Shown: positions 1 through 5,458, numbered from the stretch's first letter. The stretch: DNA of 6,091 nucleotides from an uncultured Atopobiaceae bacterium (GCA_947303905.1 CAMYZR010000103.1:1-6091); one strand, 5' to 3'. The notes: a model not told the origin generated them from the letters alone. Program-made: numbers and translations.

Positions 1-630
1 TACAGCGTCATCCTGCTCGACGAGATGGAGAAGGCGCATCCGGACGTGTTCAACGTGCTGCTGCAGGTGCTTGACGACGGTCGACTGACCGACGGCCAGG
101 GTCGCGTGGTCAGCTTCAAGAACACGATCATCATCATGACGAGCAACGTGGGCAGCCAGTTCATTGCGGCGGCCAACGCGACGAGCAGCCCCGACGAGGT
201 GCAGAGACAGGTCAACGACGCCCTGCGCGCCACCTTCAAGCCGGAGTTCCTCAACCGTATCGACGATGTGGTGGTCTTCCATGCGCTGGGACTCGACGAC
301 ATCGAGCGCATCGTGGACATCCAGCTGCGCGACGTCCGCGCACGTCTGGCACGCGAGCGCATCACGCTCGAACTCACCGAGGCGGCAGTGGGCCTGCTCG
401 CCCTGGACGGCCTGGATCCCATCTACGGCGCACGCCCGCTCAAGCGCCTCATCCAGCGTCAGGTCGTGGACAACATCGCCGGCCTGATCATCGACGGACG
501 CCTGCACGAGGGCGAGACGGTGCTTGTGGACGTGGCCTCCGACGGGGCGACGCTGGTGGCCGAGCCGGCCATTACCGAGGTGCACGTGGATCCCGAAGAC
601 CTGCCGATCGAGCCCGACGAGATGGAGTAG
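1..630 (+). CDS. clpB: ClpB ATP-dependent protein disaggregase, C-terminal part (5' truncated by window edge)
   Basis: ClpB is a cytosolic hexameric AAA+ machine that, with DnaK/DnaJ/GrpE, pulls polypeptides out of aggregates after heat stress. The frame is open from base 1, so about three quarters of the protein lies outside the window. What is visible is the second AAA+ module. Numbering within the fragment: Walker B ILLDE (4-8) followed by EKAHPDVFNVLLQVLDDG; sensor 1 MTSN (46-49); the arginine finger in FKPEFLNRID (R86); and sensor 2 in YGARPLKR (R145). A short C-terminal strand and an acidic tail ending PDEMEs stop at TAG 628-630. The GARPLKRLIQ sensor 2 and the QLRDVRARLA linker fit ClpB better than ClpC or ClpA, and no ClpP-binding IGF/LGF loop is seen in this part. 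All catalytic residues present here look intact. The gene ends at its own terminator 35 bases downstream. ClpC remains a minor alternative because the N-terminal domain cannot be read. Confidence 0.93.
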   Translation, partial: YSVILLDEMEKAHPDVFNVLLQVLDDGRLTDGQGRVVSFKNTIIIMTSNVGSQFIAAANATSSPDEVQRQVNDALRATFKPEFLNRIDDVVVFHALGLDDIERIVDIQLRDVRARLARERITLELTEAAVGLLALDGLDPIYGARPLKRLIQRQVVDNIAGLIIDGRLHEGETVLVDVASDGATLVAEPAITEVHVDPEDLPIEPDEME

Positions 631-664
631 CCAGGCTCGGGTAGCTTGATGGGACCATGAAACG

Positions 665-703
665 ATGCCCGCTTGGTGCGGCGACGCCAAGCGGGCATTT
701 TGT
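665..703 (+). terminator. Rho-independent terminator of clpB
   Basis: ATGCCCGCTTGG (665-676) and CCAAGCGGGCAT (687-698) form a perfect 12-bp GC-rich stem with a 10-nt loop. It is followed by TTTTGT at 698-703. It sits 34 bases after the clpB stop and before the next ribosome-binding site, so it separates clpB from the PASTA gene unit. Confidence 0.9.
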
Positions 704-710
704 ATTGCCC

Positions 711-716
711 TATACT
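711..716 (+). promoter_or_regulatory. Possible -10 element of the PASTA gene promoter
   Basis: TATACT at 711-716 matches the TAnnnT actinobacterial -10 consensus. It would give a transcript start near 723, about 30 bases before the ATG. No convincing -35 lies at the normal spacing, because that region is inside the terminator stem. A TTGACT at 716-721 has no matching -10 downstream. A promoter is expected between terminator and gene; the exact element is inferred. Confidence 0.35.
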
Positions 717-752
717 TGACTCTGTCTGTAGCTAAAACGAAGGAGCTAGGCC

Positions 753-2687
753 ATGGACGAGCTGCCAACTTCCTATCCGCGCGACGACCAAGGCACCGAT
801 GCCGTGCGCAGGGAAGAAGAAGCCCTAAATGACGAGGTCACACGCCTTATTGACGAGCTGCCCACGATGGTGGCGCGCCGCGAGCACGAGGCTGGCGCGC
901 ATGGGGGCGAGGTCGCTGAGCATATCGAGAACGAGACCGTGCTCATGGACCTTGACGAGATCGACGACGTGACTGATGAGCCCGTGGCCGATGCGCCCGC
1001 AGAGCCCAATCCCGCGGAGCCTGTCGTCGAGGCGACGGTTCTGCGCCCGCTGCCCGAGGACATTGGCAGACCGGTCCGCGACAGCAGCATTGGCGTGCGC
1101 CGCACGCGCGACTACGATCACGATGCGCAATCGACCAACCTCGCCTCGAGCGCAGACAACTTTGACACCATCCGCGAAGAGCACAACAAGCGCACGAGCC
1201 GAAAGGATCCCTACGCGCGCGGCGCGCGGAAGGGCGAGGCGCCTGGCGAGGGCAACAGCCGCAGCAAGCTGCGCCCCCTGCTCGCGCTGTTCATCATCGC
1301 CTTGGTGCTTGGTGGCGGCGGTGCGGTTCTCACCTATGGCATGGAGCTTTGGGGCGGCAAGACAGTGCCCTACGTGATCGGCGAGTCCCAGGCAAACGCA
1401 GAGATCAGGGTCCAGGAGAAGGGTCTGGACGTGGTGGTCGAGGCCGAGCCGGCCGACGACGCCATCGGCAAGGTGGTGCGCCAGGAGCCCGAGTCGGGCG
1501 TGCGCATCCCCGAGGGCGATACGGTGACGCTGGTCGTTGCGACCAACCGGACCATGCCCGAGGTGGTCGGGCTCTCCGAGGAGGAGGCTCGTGCCCTTCT
1601 GACCGAGGCGGGCGCCGCGAACATCGAAACAAAGACCAAGGCCTCGAGCAAGGAGGAGGGCACCGTCATCGACGTGAGCCCCGCCGCGGGCGAGGCGTTT
1701 GTGTCGCGGGGCGTGGTGACGCTCACCGTGGCGGCGCCTTACCGCGTGCCTGACGTTATCGGCAAGAAGGAGTCCGACGCCGTCGAGGCCATCGAGGCGG
1801 AGGGCTTCAAGGCGGACGTCAGCTACGTCAAATCGGACAAGACCGTGCGCACCGTGGTGGAGACATCGCCGGGAGCTGGCGAGACCATCTCCGAGGGAGG
1901 CACCGTCAAGGTGAAGGTCTCCTCCCCGTATCCCGAAAGCGCCCTGTACCTGGCCGAATACTTCGATCACTCGTCTCAGGACGTGGATGCCTACCTGCAG
2001 AAGGAGGGCTACGGCTTTGGGAAGGGCTACGTGGACACCAACGGCAACGCCGTGACGGCCTACGTCTCCGACAACGCTGGCAACATCACCTTCTCCTCCA
2101 CGCCCTACTCCCATACCGTGAGCTTCCCCGGCAAGAGCGACACGAACGTGCTGTCCACGGGCACACCCTTTGTCGGCGTGCGCCTCGACTTCCCCGCCTG
2201 GCAGGTGCCTTACGGATACGAGCAGTCCGCCATCGACGAGCTCGCGAAGCAGTGCGGATTCAAGGGGCAGGGCGACATCTGCAACAACGCGTCGATGATG
2301 CTGCCCGCTGGAACGGCTGCGACATCGGCGACCTTCGTCTGTGCCAGCGGCAGGATGGACAACCTGGTGTGGACCATTCTCATCGTGGGCAACAACGGTA
2401 GCGTGCGCGCCTCCGCCACCTGTGCGAAGGAGGGAATCTACTCCCTCGACGACCTCAATCAGTTTGGGGGCAGCGTGGCGCAGTTCGTCGCCTACCAGGA
2501 GGTCTACCTCTCGCCCGAGTACCAGGTGAAGGAAGAGAAGAAGGACGAGTCCAAGGACAAGGACAAGGATTCCAAGGACAAGGACAAAGAGAAGGACAAG
2601 GACTCCAAGTCTGACGAAAAGGAAGACAAGGACTCCGAGACGACAGACAACACCGACGAGAAGAAGGACGCGGATAGCAATGCCTAA
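753..2687 (+). CDS. Type II membrane protein with three extracellular PASTA domains, no kinase domain
   Basis: 644 residues, start ATG 753 preceded by AAGGAG (740-745, 7-nt spacing). Residues 1-172 are acidic, low in hydrophobics and probably disordered in the cytosol. A basic stretch (SRSKLRP) precedes a single membrane helix at about 175-196 (LLALFIIALVLGGGG), giving an N-in/C-out topology. Three PASTA repeats follow at about 204-263 (VPYVIG), 267-328 (MPEVVGLSEEEA) and 331-391 (VPDVIGKKESDA). Next comes an unassigned segment of about 200 residues (394-592) with four cysteines (C501, C510, C530, C557) that could form disulfides outside the cell. The end is a Lys/Asp tail (593-644). PASTA domains are known in Ser/Thr kinases of the PknB/StkP type and in penicillin-binding proteins, where they sense or bind peptidoglycan fragments. 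Here neither a kinase nor a transpeptidase domain is present, so a cell-wall binding or scaffolding role is only inferred. Its stop overlaps the next ORF. Confidence 0.88.
   Translation: MDELPTSYPRDDQGTDAVRREEEALNDEVTRLIDELPTMVARREHEAGAHGGEVAEHIENETVLMDLDEIDDVTDEPVADAPAEPNPAEPVVEATVLRPLPEDIGRPVRDSSIGVRRTRDYDHDAQSTNLASSADNFDTIREEHNKRTSRKDPYARGARKGEAPGEGNSRSKLRPLLALFIIALVLGGGGAVLTYGMELWGGKTVPYVIGESQANAEIRVQEKGLDVVVEAEPADDAIGKVVRQEPESGVRIPEGDTVTLVVATNRTMPEVVGLSEEEARALLTEAGAANIETKTKASSKEEGTVIDVSPAAGEAFVSRGVVTLTVAAPYRVPDVIGKKESDAVEAIEAEGFKADVSYVKSDKTVRTVVETSPGAGETISEGGTVKVKVSSPYPESALYLAEYFDHSSQDVDAYLQKEGYGFGKGYVDTNGNAVTAYVSDNAGNITFSSTPYSHTVSFPGKSDTNVLSTGTPFVGVRLDFPAWQVPYGYEQSAIDELAKQCGFKGQGDICNNASMMLPAGTAATSATFVCASGRMDNLVWTILIVGNNGSVRASATCAKEGIYSLDDLNQFGGSVAQFVAYQEVYLSPEYQVKEEKKDESKDKDKDSKDKDKEKDKDSKSDEKEDKDSETTDNTDEKKDADSNA
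2540..2640 (+). repeat. In-frame AAGGAC hexamer-rich tract (Lys-Asp tail)
   Basis: Imperfect tandem AAGGAC units, interrupted by TCC (Ser) codons, encode runs of KDKDKDSKDKDK at the C-terminus of the PASTA protein. Units are six bases, so gain or loss by slippage would keep the reading frame. The tract is a charged low-complexity tail and has no recognisable fold. Confidence 0.7.
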
Positions 2688-2862
2688 CGGTGAGCCCAGC
2701 AAGAAGGACGGGAAGACGACCAAGGCTACGCCTCGCGACACCACGCCTGCGGTGGACCACACCTACCTGCGCGCGGAGAACGAGGATGATGACGGGTACG
2801 ACCCCTATTCGGATCGTCCTGCCACGCCCGAGCCGCTCTTCGAGCGAGACCCGTGGGCCTAA
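2680..2862 (+). CDS. Small acidic protein with C-terminal DPWA, translationally coupled to the PASTA gene
   Basis: 60 residues. Its ATG overlaps the end of the PASTA gene by 8 bases (ATGCCTAA), which points to translational coupling; a weak AAGAAGG lies about 11 bases upstream. The N-terminal part is basic and polar (SKKDGKTTKATPRD). The middle is acidic (ENEDDDGYDPYSD, about 33-45), and the protein ends LFERDPWA. There is no signal peptide, membrane helix or recognised domain, and it is likely disordered with a short terminal motif. The family is not recognised. The coupling, the orderly composition and the terminator right after the stop support a real gene. Function is unknown; a partner of the cytosolic side of the PASTA protein is a guess from position only. 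Confidence 0.65.
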   Translation: MPNGEPSKKDGKTTKATPRDTTPAVDHTYLRAENEDDDGYDPYSDRPATPEPLFERDPWA

Positions 2863-2885
2863 GTTACTTGGGATAGCTCTGGAAA

Positions 2886-2917
2886 TGACGTGCTGGGCGT
2901 TTAGCTCAGCACGTTTT
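2886..2917 (+). terminator. Terminator of the PASTA/small-protein unit, overlapping the opposing gene's 3' end
   Basis: ACGTGCTGGGC (2888-2898) pairs with GCTCAGCACGT (2904-2914): 11 pairs including one G-U, with a 5-nt loop. TTTT follows at 2914-2917. It lies 25 bases after the stop at 2862 and covers the last codons and stop of the convergent minus-strand gene. Read on the minus strand the tail is only ATTTCC, so it should work mainly for forward transcripts. Confidence 0.72.
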
Positions 2918-3515
2918 GCATCATGTTCCAGATGAGCATGGCAGCCAGCACGAGCAGGATGATGACGGCAAACAGCGCCAGCACGGAGTTGCGGCGGCGT
3001 GCGCGCTCGCGTGAGGCAAAGATGCTGCGGCGACCCTTGGGAATCTCGAGGTACTGGCCATAGCGGCTGCCCTTGACGCGCGACATGTTGTTGCGTGCGC
3101 GGCGATACTCCATGCCGGAGAGCGGTGTGGCCCCACCAACGCTGATGTTGGAGTCGTGCGTGTAGGTTGCGGAGGACTCGCTGTCCTCGGTGAGGTCGTC
3201 GAGGGTGCCCTGGCTGCGATGCGGCGTGCGCTTGCGCACGTAGCGCGGCGCGGAGGGGGCGGATGCCGTGCTGAACGAGGGGCCGTCGTTGTCAGTGGAG
3301 GGGATGCTGGGCATGGAGCCCGTCGAGGACGCTGCCAAAGGGATGGATCCGGTGCCCTGAAGCAGGTCGTCGTTGCCGCTGAAGGCTGCGCCGCTCTGCT
3401 CGGCAGGCGGGAAGTCGTCGTTGTCCACGACGGGAATCGAGCGGGCAAGGTTTTGCTGGGCGGCGTTTCCTGCCTCTTGCGATGGCGCGCGGCGTGTGCT
3501 CTGGCGGTCGTCCAT
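2901..3515 (-). CDS. C-terminally membrane-anchored, largely disordered protein of unknown function
   Basis: 204 residues. The ATG (3513-3515) is preceded by GGAGGA (3519-3524) at close spacing, a strong ribosome-binding site that fixes the start. Residues 1-150 are rich in Ser, Ala, Pro, Asp and Gln with no predicted fold; short patches such as SGMEYRRARNNMSR (133-146) are more ordered. A basic cluster RRSIFASRERARRR (162-175) directly precedes one hydrophobic helix at about 177-198 (LALFAVIILLVLAAMLIW), leaving about six residues outside. The positive-inside rule puts the long N-terminal part in the cytosol, so it resembles a tail-anchored protein. No catalytic motif is seen and the family is not recognised. 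It converges on the PASTA unit and diverges from hsp20. Alternative readings include a cell-division or secretion-associated scaffold, neither supported by a motif. Confidence 0.75.
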   Translation of the reverse strand: MDDRQSTRRAPSQEAGNAAQQNLARSIPVVDNDDFPPAEQSGAAFSGNDDLLQGTGSIPLAASSTGSMPSIPSTDNDGPSFSTASAPSAPRYVRKRTPHRSQGTLDDLTEDSESSATYTHDSNISVGGATPLSGMEYRRARNNMSRVKGSRYGQYLEIPKGRRSIFASRERARRRNSVLALFAVIILLVLAAMLIWNMMQNVLS

Positions 3516-3547
3516 GGTTCCTCCGAAGTGCTGCTTACGTTCGCCTT

Positions 3548-3553
3548 ATTCTA
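3548..3553 (-). promoter_or_regulatory. Possible -10 element for the membrane-anchored protein gene
   Basis: On the minus strand TAGAAT (5 of 6 to TATAAT) lies 33 bases upstream of the ATG, giving a leader of roughly 25 nt. No -35 box is visible at 16-18 bp. A nearby imperfect palindrome TTGTCACAA (3582-3590) could be an operator half but has no second copy. Confidence 0.35.
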
Positions 3554-3670
3554 GTGCAGCTCATGCCGCTCGGGGAGAGATTTGTCACAACCGCAAGAAA
3601 CAATAAGACCTTATACGTAGGCACTTAGATTTGATGCGTCTGTGAAGCTTAGAAAATCTTGATTTGTCAG

Positions 3671-3676
3671 TATAAA
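3671..3676 (+). promoter_or_regulatory. Probable -10 element of hsp20
   Basis: TATAAA in an AT-rich stretch places the transcript start near 3683, about 98 bases before the hsp20 ATG. The -35 region is weak (TTAGAA, 3649-3654, 16-bp spacer). CTTAGA occurs twice, at 3624-3629 and 3648-3653, and AGATTT (3627-3632) mirrors AAATCT (3654-3659), so a regulator site is possible. I see neither a CIRCE (TTAGCACTC..GAGTGCTAA) nor a HAIR (CTTGAGT..ACTCAAG) operator. Confidence 0.45.
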
Positions 3677-3682
3677 ACCAGC

Positions 3683-3780
3683 GGGGCAGGGAACAAATAA
3701 CCCTGACACCCGGGATGCCCCAGGAGGCATCCAACCAGTGAGGCGCGAAAGCTATCGCCTCAAAGAAAGGACTGGTAACC
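3683..3780 (+). promoter_or_regulatory. Structured hsp20 5' leader, candidate RNA thermometer
   Basis: Three hairpins in series can be drawn. CAGGG (3687-3691) pairs with CCCTG (3701-3705). GGATGCC (3713-3719) pairs with GGCATCC (3726-3732). ACCAGTGAGGCG (3734-3745) pairs with CGCCTC (3756-3761) and then ACTGGT (3771-3776). In the third, the Shine-Dalgarno AAAGGA (3766-3771) sits in a one-sided bulge with its last base paired, and ACTGGT fills most of the gap to the ATG at 3781. A competing pairing GGGGCA (3683-3688) with TGCCCC (3716-3721) would break the first two hairpins. Serial hairpins with the last one around the ribosome-binding site are known for small heat-shock gene thermometers (ROSE, fourU), but I see neither the ROSE UYGCU motif nor a UUUU anti-SD, so any thermosensing is inferred. 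Confidence 0.5.
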
Positions 3781-4212
3781 ATGGCAAGCATGATTCCGTA
3801 CAGCAACTACGAGCGCGCACTGCGCAGGCAGTTCCCCTTCGACGTGTTTGACGACTTCTTCGCTTCGCCGCTGACCGCCGTCAACTCCAATGACGCCTTC
3901 AAGATGAACGTCGAGGACACCGGTGACGCGTATGTGGTCAGCGCGTACCTCGCGGGCGTCAACCGCGATGAGATCGATGTCGAGCTCAACGAGGGTCGTC
4001 TGTCCATCTCCGTCGAGAAGACCGAGACCGAGGAGGAGAGTGGCAAGAACTACCTCCACAAGGAGACCCATTCTTGGAGCGCCTCGCGTGGCGTGTACCT
4101 CAAGGATGCCGCAACGGCTGGCCTGTCCGCCAAGCTCGACAATGGCGTGCTGACCATCAACATCCCCAAGCAGGACGAGAAGGCCAACGTCACCAAGGTT
4201 TCGATCGACTAG
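3781..4212 (+). CDS. Small heat-shock protein, Hsp20/alpha-crystallin family
   Basis: 143 residues, the usual size for a bacterial sHsp. Such proteins form large cytosolic oligomers that hold unfolding proteins, without ATP, until DnaK and ClpB refold them. The short N-terminal arm (1-37) contains FPFDVFDDFF, a typical aromatic substrate-binding region. The alpha-crystallin domain runs from about FKMNVEDTGDAYVV (40-53) through AYLAGVNRDEIDVELNEGRLSISVEK to the hallmark GVLTINIPK (about 122-130). The C-terminal extension ends with VSI (140-142), the IxI-type motif that docks on neighbouring subunits. The start is supported by AAAGGA at 9-nt spacing. It is monocistronic, with its own structured leader and terminator. 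It shares the window with clpB, its functional partner, but not its transcript. Confidence 0.95.
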   Translation: MASMIPYSNYERALRRQFPFDVFDDFFASPLTAVNSNDAFKMNVEDTGDAYVVSAYLAGVNRDEIDVELNEGRLSISVEKTETEEESGKNYLHKETHSWSASRGVYLKDAATAGLSAKLDNGVLTINIPKQDEKANVTKVSID

Positions 4213-4235
4213 CGCCTGCCGCAAAGCAAAGGCAA

Positions 4236-4274
4236 GGGGTCCCGCTGGCCAGAGATGGTCGGCGGGACCTTTCT
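4236..4274 (+). terminator. Rho-independent terminator of hsp20
   Basis: GGTCCCGC (4238-4245) pairs perfectly with GCGGGACC (4262-4269). The stem continues inward through TGGCC/GGTCG (two G-U pairs) to 13 pairs with loop AGAGAT. CTTTCTGTG follows. It lies 24 bases after the hsp20 stop. Confidence 0.9.
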
Positions 4275-4319
4275 GTGTGGGGATTGATGCATGTTGGGAA
4301 GACTTTATGCATGCGATTT

Positions 4320-4349
4320 GCTAACTTACGCAAATTTGCGCAAGTTAGC
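4320..4349. repeat. 30-bp palindrome, copy 1 of a paired inverted repeat
   Basis: Two 15-base arms meet at AAATTT with no loop: GCTAACTTACGCAAA then TTTGCGCAAGTTAGC. Only one pair mismatches (A4328 against C4341). It shares 26 of 28 core bases with the palindrome at 4388-4425. It lies between the hsp20 terminator and the WalJ-like gene and has no T-run on either side, so a terminator role is unlikely for this copy. Confidence 0.85.
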
Positions 4350-4353
4350 TGTC

Positions 4354-4387
4354 TAGTGAGTTTCCGCGAAAGTTCCCGCACTCACTA
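4354..4387. repeat. Inverted repeat TAGTGAGT...ACTCACTA between the two palindromes
   Basis: TAGTGAGT (4354-4361) and ACTCACTA (4380-4387) are perfect 8-base inverted arms. They enclose 18 bases that contain a small TTTC-CGC-GAAA mirror. The repeat exactly fills the space between the flanking palindromes, so 4320-4425 reads as three abutting hairpins. Confidence 0.7.
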
Positions 4388-4425
4388 AAACCCTAACTTA
4401 CGCAAATCTGCGTAAGTTAGGGTTT
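4388..4425. repeat. 38-bp inverted repeat, copy 2; possible terminator for the minus-strand gene
   Basis: The arm AAACCCTAACTTACGCA (4388-4404) pairs perfectly over 17 bases with 4409-4425 around a 4-nt loop AATC. The core matches the palindrome at 4320-4349. The outermost base of the shared core is G-C in copy 1 and C-G here, which keeps pairing. On the minus strand the stem ends in GGGTTTT, 92 bases downstream of the WalJ-like stop, so it may also terminate that transcript. Confidence 0.85.
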
Positions 4426-4516
4426 GGTGGGTAGCGGCTTATACATTTTGGCTGTCCGGGACTGCCTGGGGACGTGCTCCTGACGCAAACTGACGCCATC
4501 TGGCCCCATGAGGCAA
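4426..4516. other. Short gene-free stretch with a hairpin over the WalJ-like stop
   Basis: No gene is visible. CCATCTGG (4496-4503) and CCAGATGG (4520-4527) form an 8-bp stem with a 16-nt loop that spans the stop codon of the minus-strand gene. There is no T-run, so it is not a clear terminator. TGACGC occurs twice, 10 bp apart (4481, 4491). Together with 4213-4425 this completes a gap of about 300 bases filled with hairpins rather than coding sequence. Confidence 0.5.
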
Positions 4517-5293
4517 CTACCAGATGGTGATGGGTTCCGTCTGGCTGGCCACGAGCACCTCCGCCTGCGTGCCCACCGCCTCGCGCAGCGCGTCCTGCGC
4601 CAGCTCGGGCAGGTTGTTCTTCTGCGAGATGTGCATGGCTACGACAGTCTGGGTCTCGGGGGTAAGCAGCTGTGGGAGGGCTTCCGCGGCTTGGGCGTTG
4701 GAGAGGTGCCCGTGGTTTCCACCTACGCGTTTCTGCAGGAAATAGGGGTAGGGGCCAGTCGCGAGCATCTCGCGATCGTGGTTGGCCTCGATGCCGAGGA
4801 TACGACAGCCGTGCAAGGCCTCGAGGGCCTGCTGGGTGAGCACCCCGGTGTCGGTTGCCCAGGCGAGGGCATCAACGAGGTGGTTTTGCTCCCACACCTC
4901 GAAGCGGAAGCAAATGGGGTCGGCGACATCGTGCGAGAGGGGAAACGCCTGCACGCGCATGCCGCCGAGCGAAAGGGCCACATCACGCGCGACGGTGGTG
5001 AAGGGCAGGCTGGCGAGCGAGGGTCGTGCGTGGGCGGTGCCAAACGTGGCGTAGACTGGCCCATCAAAGTGCTTGCACACAACCGGCAGGCCGCTCGTGT
5101 GGTCGGTGTGCTCGTGGGTGACGAGAATTGCCTTGACGCGGGTGAGGTCACACTCGGCTACGTCCGCGCGACGGTGCAGCTCGCGGCGCGAGATGCCACA
5201 GTCCACGAGTACCGAACCGCTCGGTCCCTCGACCACGGCGGCGTTGCCCTTTGACCCGCTGGCCAGTATGTGAAGATGGATGGATGCGTCCAT
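4517..5293 (-). CDS. MBL-fold metal-dependent hydrolase, WalJ/YycJ family
   Basis: 258 residues, normal for the family. The start ATG (5291-5293) has AAGAGGT (5298-5304) about 5 bases upstream. The N-terminus carries ASGSKGNA (11-18), typical of YycJ/WalJ. The zinc-binding HxHxDH motif is THEHTDH (59-65). Further metal ligands are H121 in PLSHD, D148 in ATDTG and H221 in VAMHISQKNN. The family signature IEANHDREML...GPYPYFLQKR...GNHGHLSN spans about 168-199. All expected ligands are present, so it should be active. Family members are cytosolic MBL-fold phosphodiesterases or nucleases; Firmicute WalJ sits with walRK and affects cell-wall and replication coordination. Here no walRK is adjacent; the gene stands alone, divergent from tilS. 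Substrate is unknown, so no gene symbol is assigned. Confidence 0.9.
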   Translation of the reverse strand: MDASIHLHILASGSKGNAAVVEGPSGSVLVDCGISRRELHRRADVAECDLTRVKAILVTHEHTDHTSGLPVVCKHFDGPVYATFGTAHARPSLASLPFTTVARDVALSLGGMRVQAFPLSHDVADPICFRFEVWEQNHLVDALAWATDTGVLTQQALEALHGCRILGIEANHDREMLATGPYPYFLQKRVGGNHGHLSNAQAAEALPQLLTPETQTVVAMHISQKNNLPELAQDALREAVGTQAEVLVASQTEPITIW

Positions 5294-5321
5294 ACGTACC
5301 TCTTATCGTGTCGCCCAAGCA

Positions 5322-5330
5322 AGGGTAGCA
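5322..5330 (-). promoter_or_regulatory. Possible extended -10 for the WalJ-like gene
   Basis: On the minus strand TGCTACCCT reads as TGn plus TAnnnT, giving a transcript start near 5315 and a leader of about 20 nt. No clear -35 is present. Evidence is one short motif in the right place. Confidence 0.35.
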
Positions 5331-5423
5331 GAAGCGACGGACACGAGCCGCGGGTGGGGACGCGCGCCCTGCGAACACGAGAAACGCGGACAAGAGGTGC
5401 GCCCCGTTTGCCCGCGAAGGATG

Positions 5424-5429
5424 TACTAT
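5424..5429 (+). promoter_or_regulatory. Possible -10 element of tilS
   Basis: TACTAT fits TAnnnT and would start transcription near 5436, about 23 bases before the GTG. No -35 match is seen at normal spacing. The rest of the divergent intergenic region (5294-5458) shows no gene, only GC-rich sequence. Confidence 0.35.
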
Positions 5430-5446
5430 GGTCGAACGGCTTGATG

Positions 5447-5454
5447 AGAGGGGG
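5447..5454 (+). promoter_or_regulatory. Ribosome-binding site that selects the GTG start of tilS
   Basis: AGAGGGGG lies 4-7 bases before GTG 5459, in the right place for that codon. It is too far from the in-frame ATG at 5471 (17 bases) and overlaps the start of the in-frame ATG at 5444. Confidence 0.6.
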
Positions 5455-5458
5455 ATGT

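Noticed and set aside
825..2762. 645-residue open frame on the minus strand antisense to the PASTA gene
   Set aside because: It mirrors the GC-rich third positions of the forward gene, is dominated by Leu/Val/Gly/Arg/His, has no domain, and the forward frame has clear PASTA repeats and a ribosome-binding site.
3590..3680. Search for CIRCE or HAIR heat-shock operators upstream of hsp20
   Set aside because: Neither consensus is present; only a short CTTAGA direct repeat and an AGATTT/AAATCT inverted pair are seen, too weak to call an operator.
4287..4312. Two ATGCAT palindromes 20 bp apart after the hsp20 terminator
   Set aside because: Six-base palindromes are frequent by chance and there is no gene immediately downstream for them to regulate.
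4320..4425. Two repeats of 28 bp separated by 44 bases, CRISPR-like spacing
   Set aside because: Only two units, each fully palindromic; the 'spacer' is itself an inverted repeat, and no cas gene is present.
4388..4425. AAACCCTAA / TTAGGGTTT resembling a plant-type telomere repeat
   Set aside because: Occurs once per arm only and is explained by the hairpin; no tandem array.
4508..5254. 248-residue plus-strand frame over the WalJ-like gene
   Set aside because: Antisense shadow; the minus strand carries the complete metallo-beta-lactamase motifs.
5421..5444. Seven-codon leader ORF (MYYGRTA) before tilS
   Set aside because: No good ribosome-binding site, no regulatory codon run and no attenuator hairpins; it also overlaps the likely -10 region.
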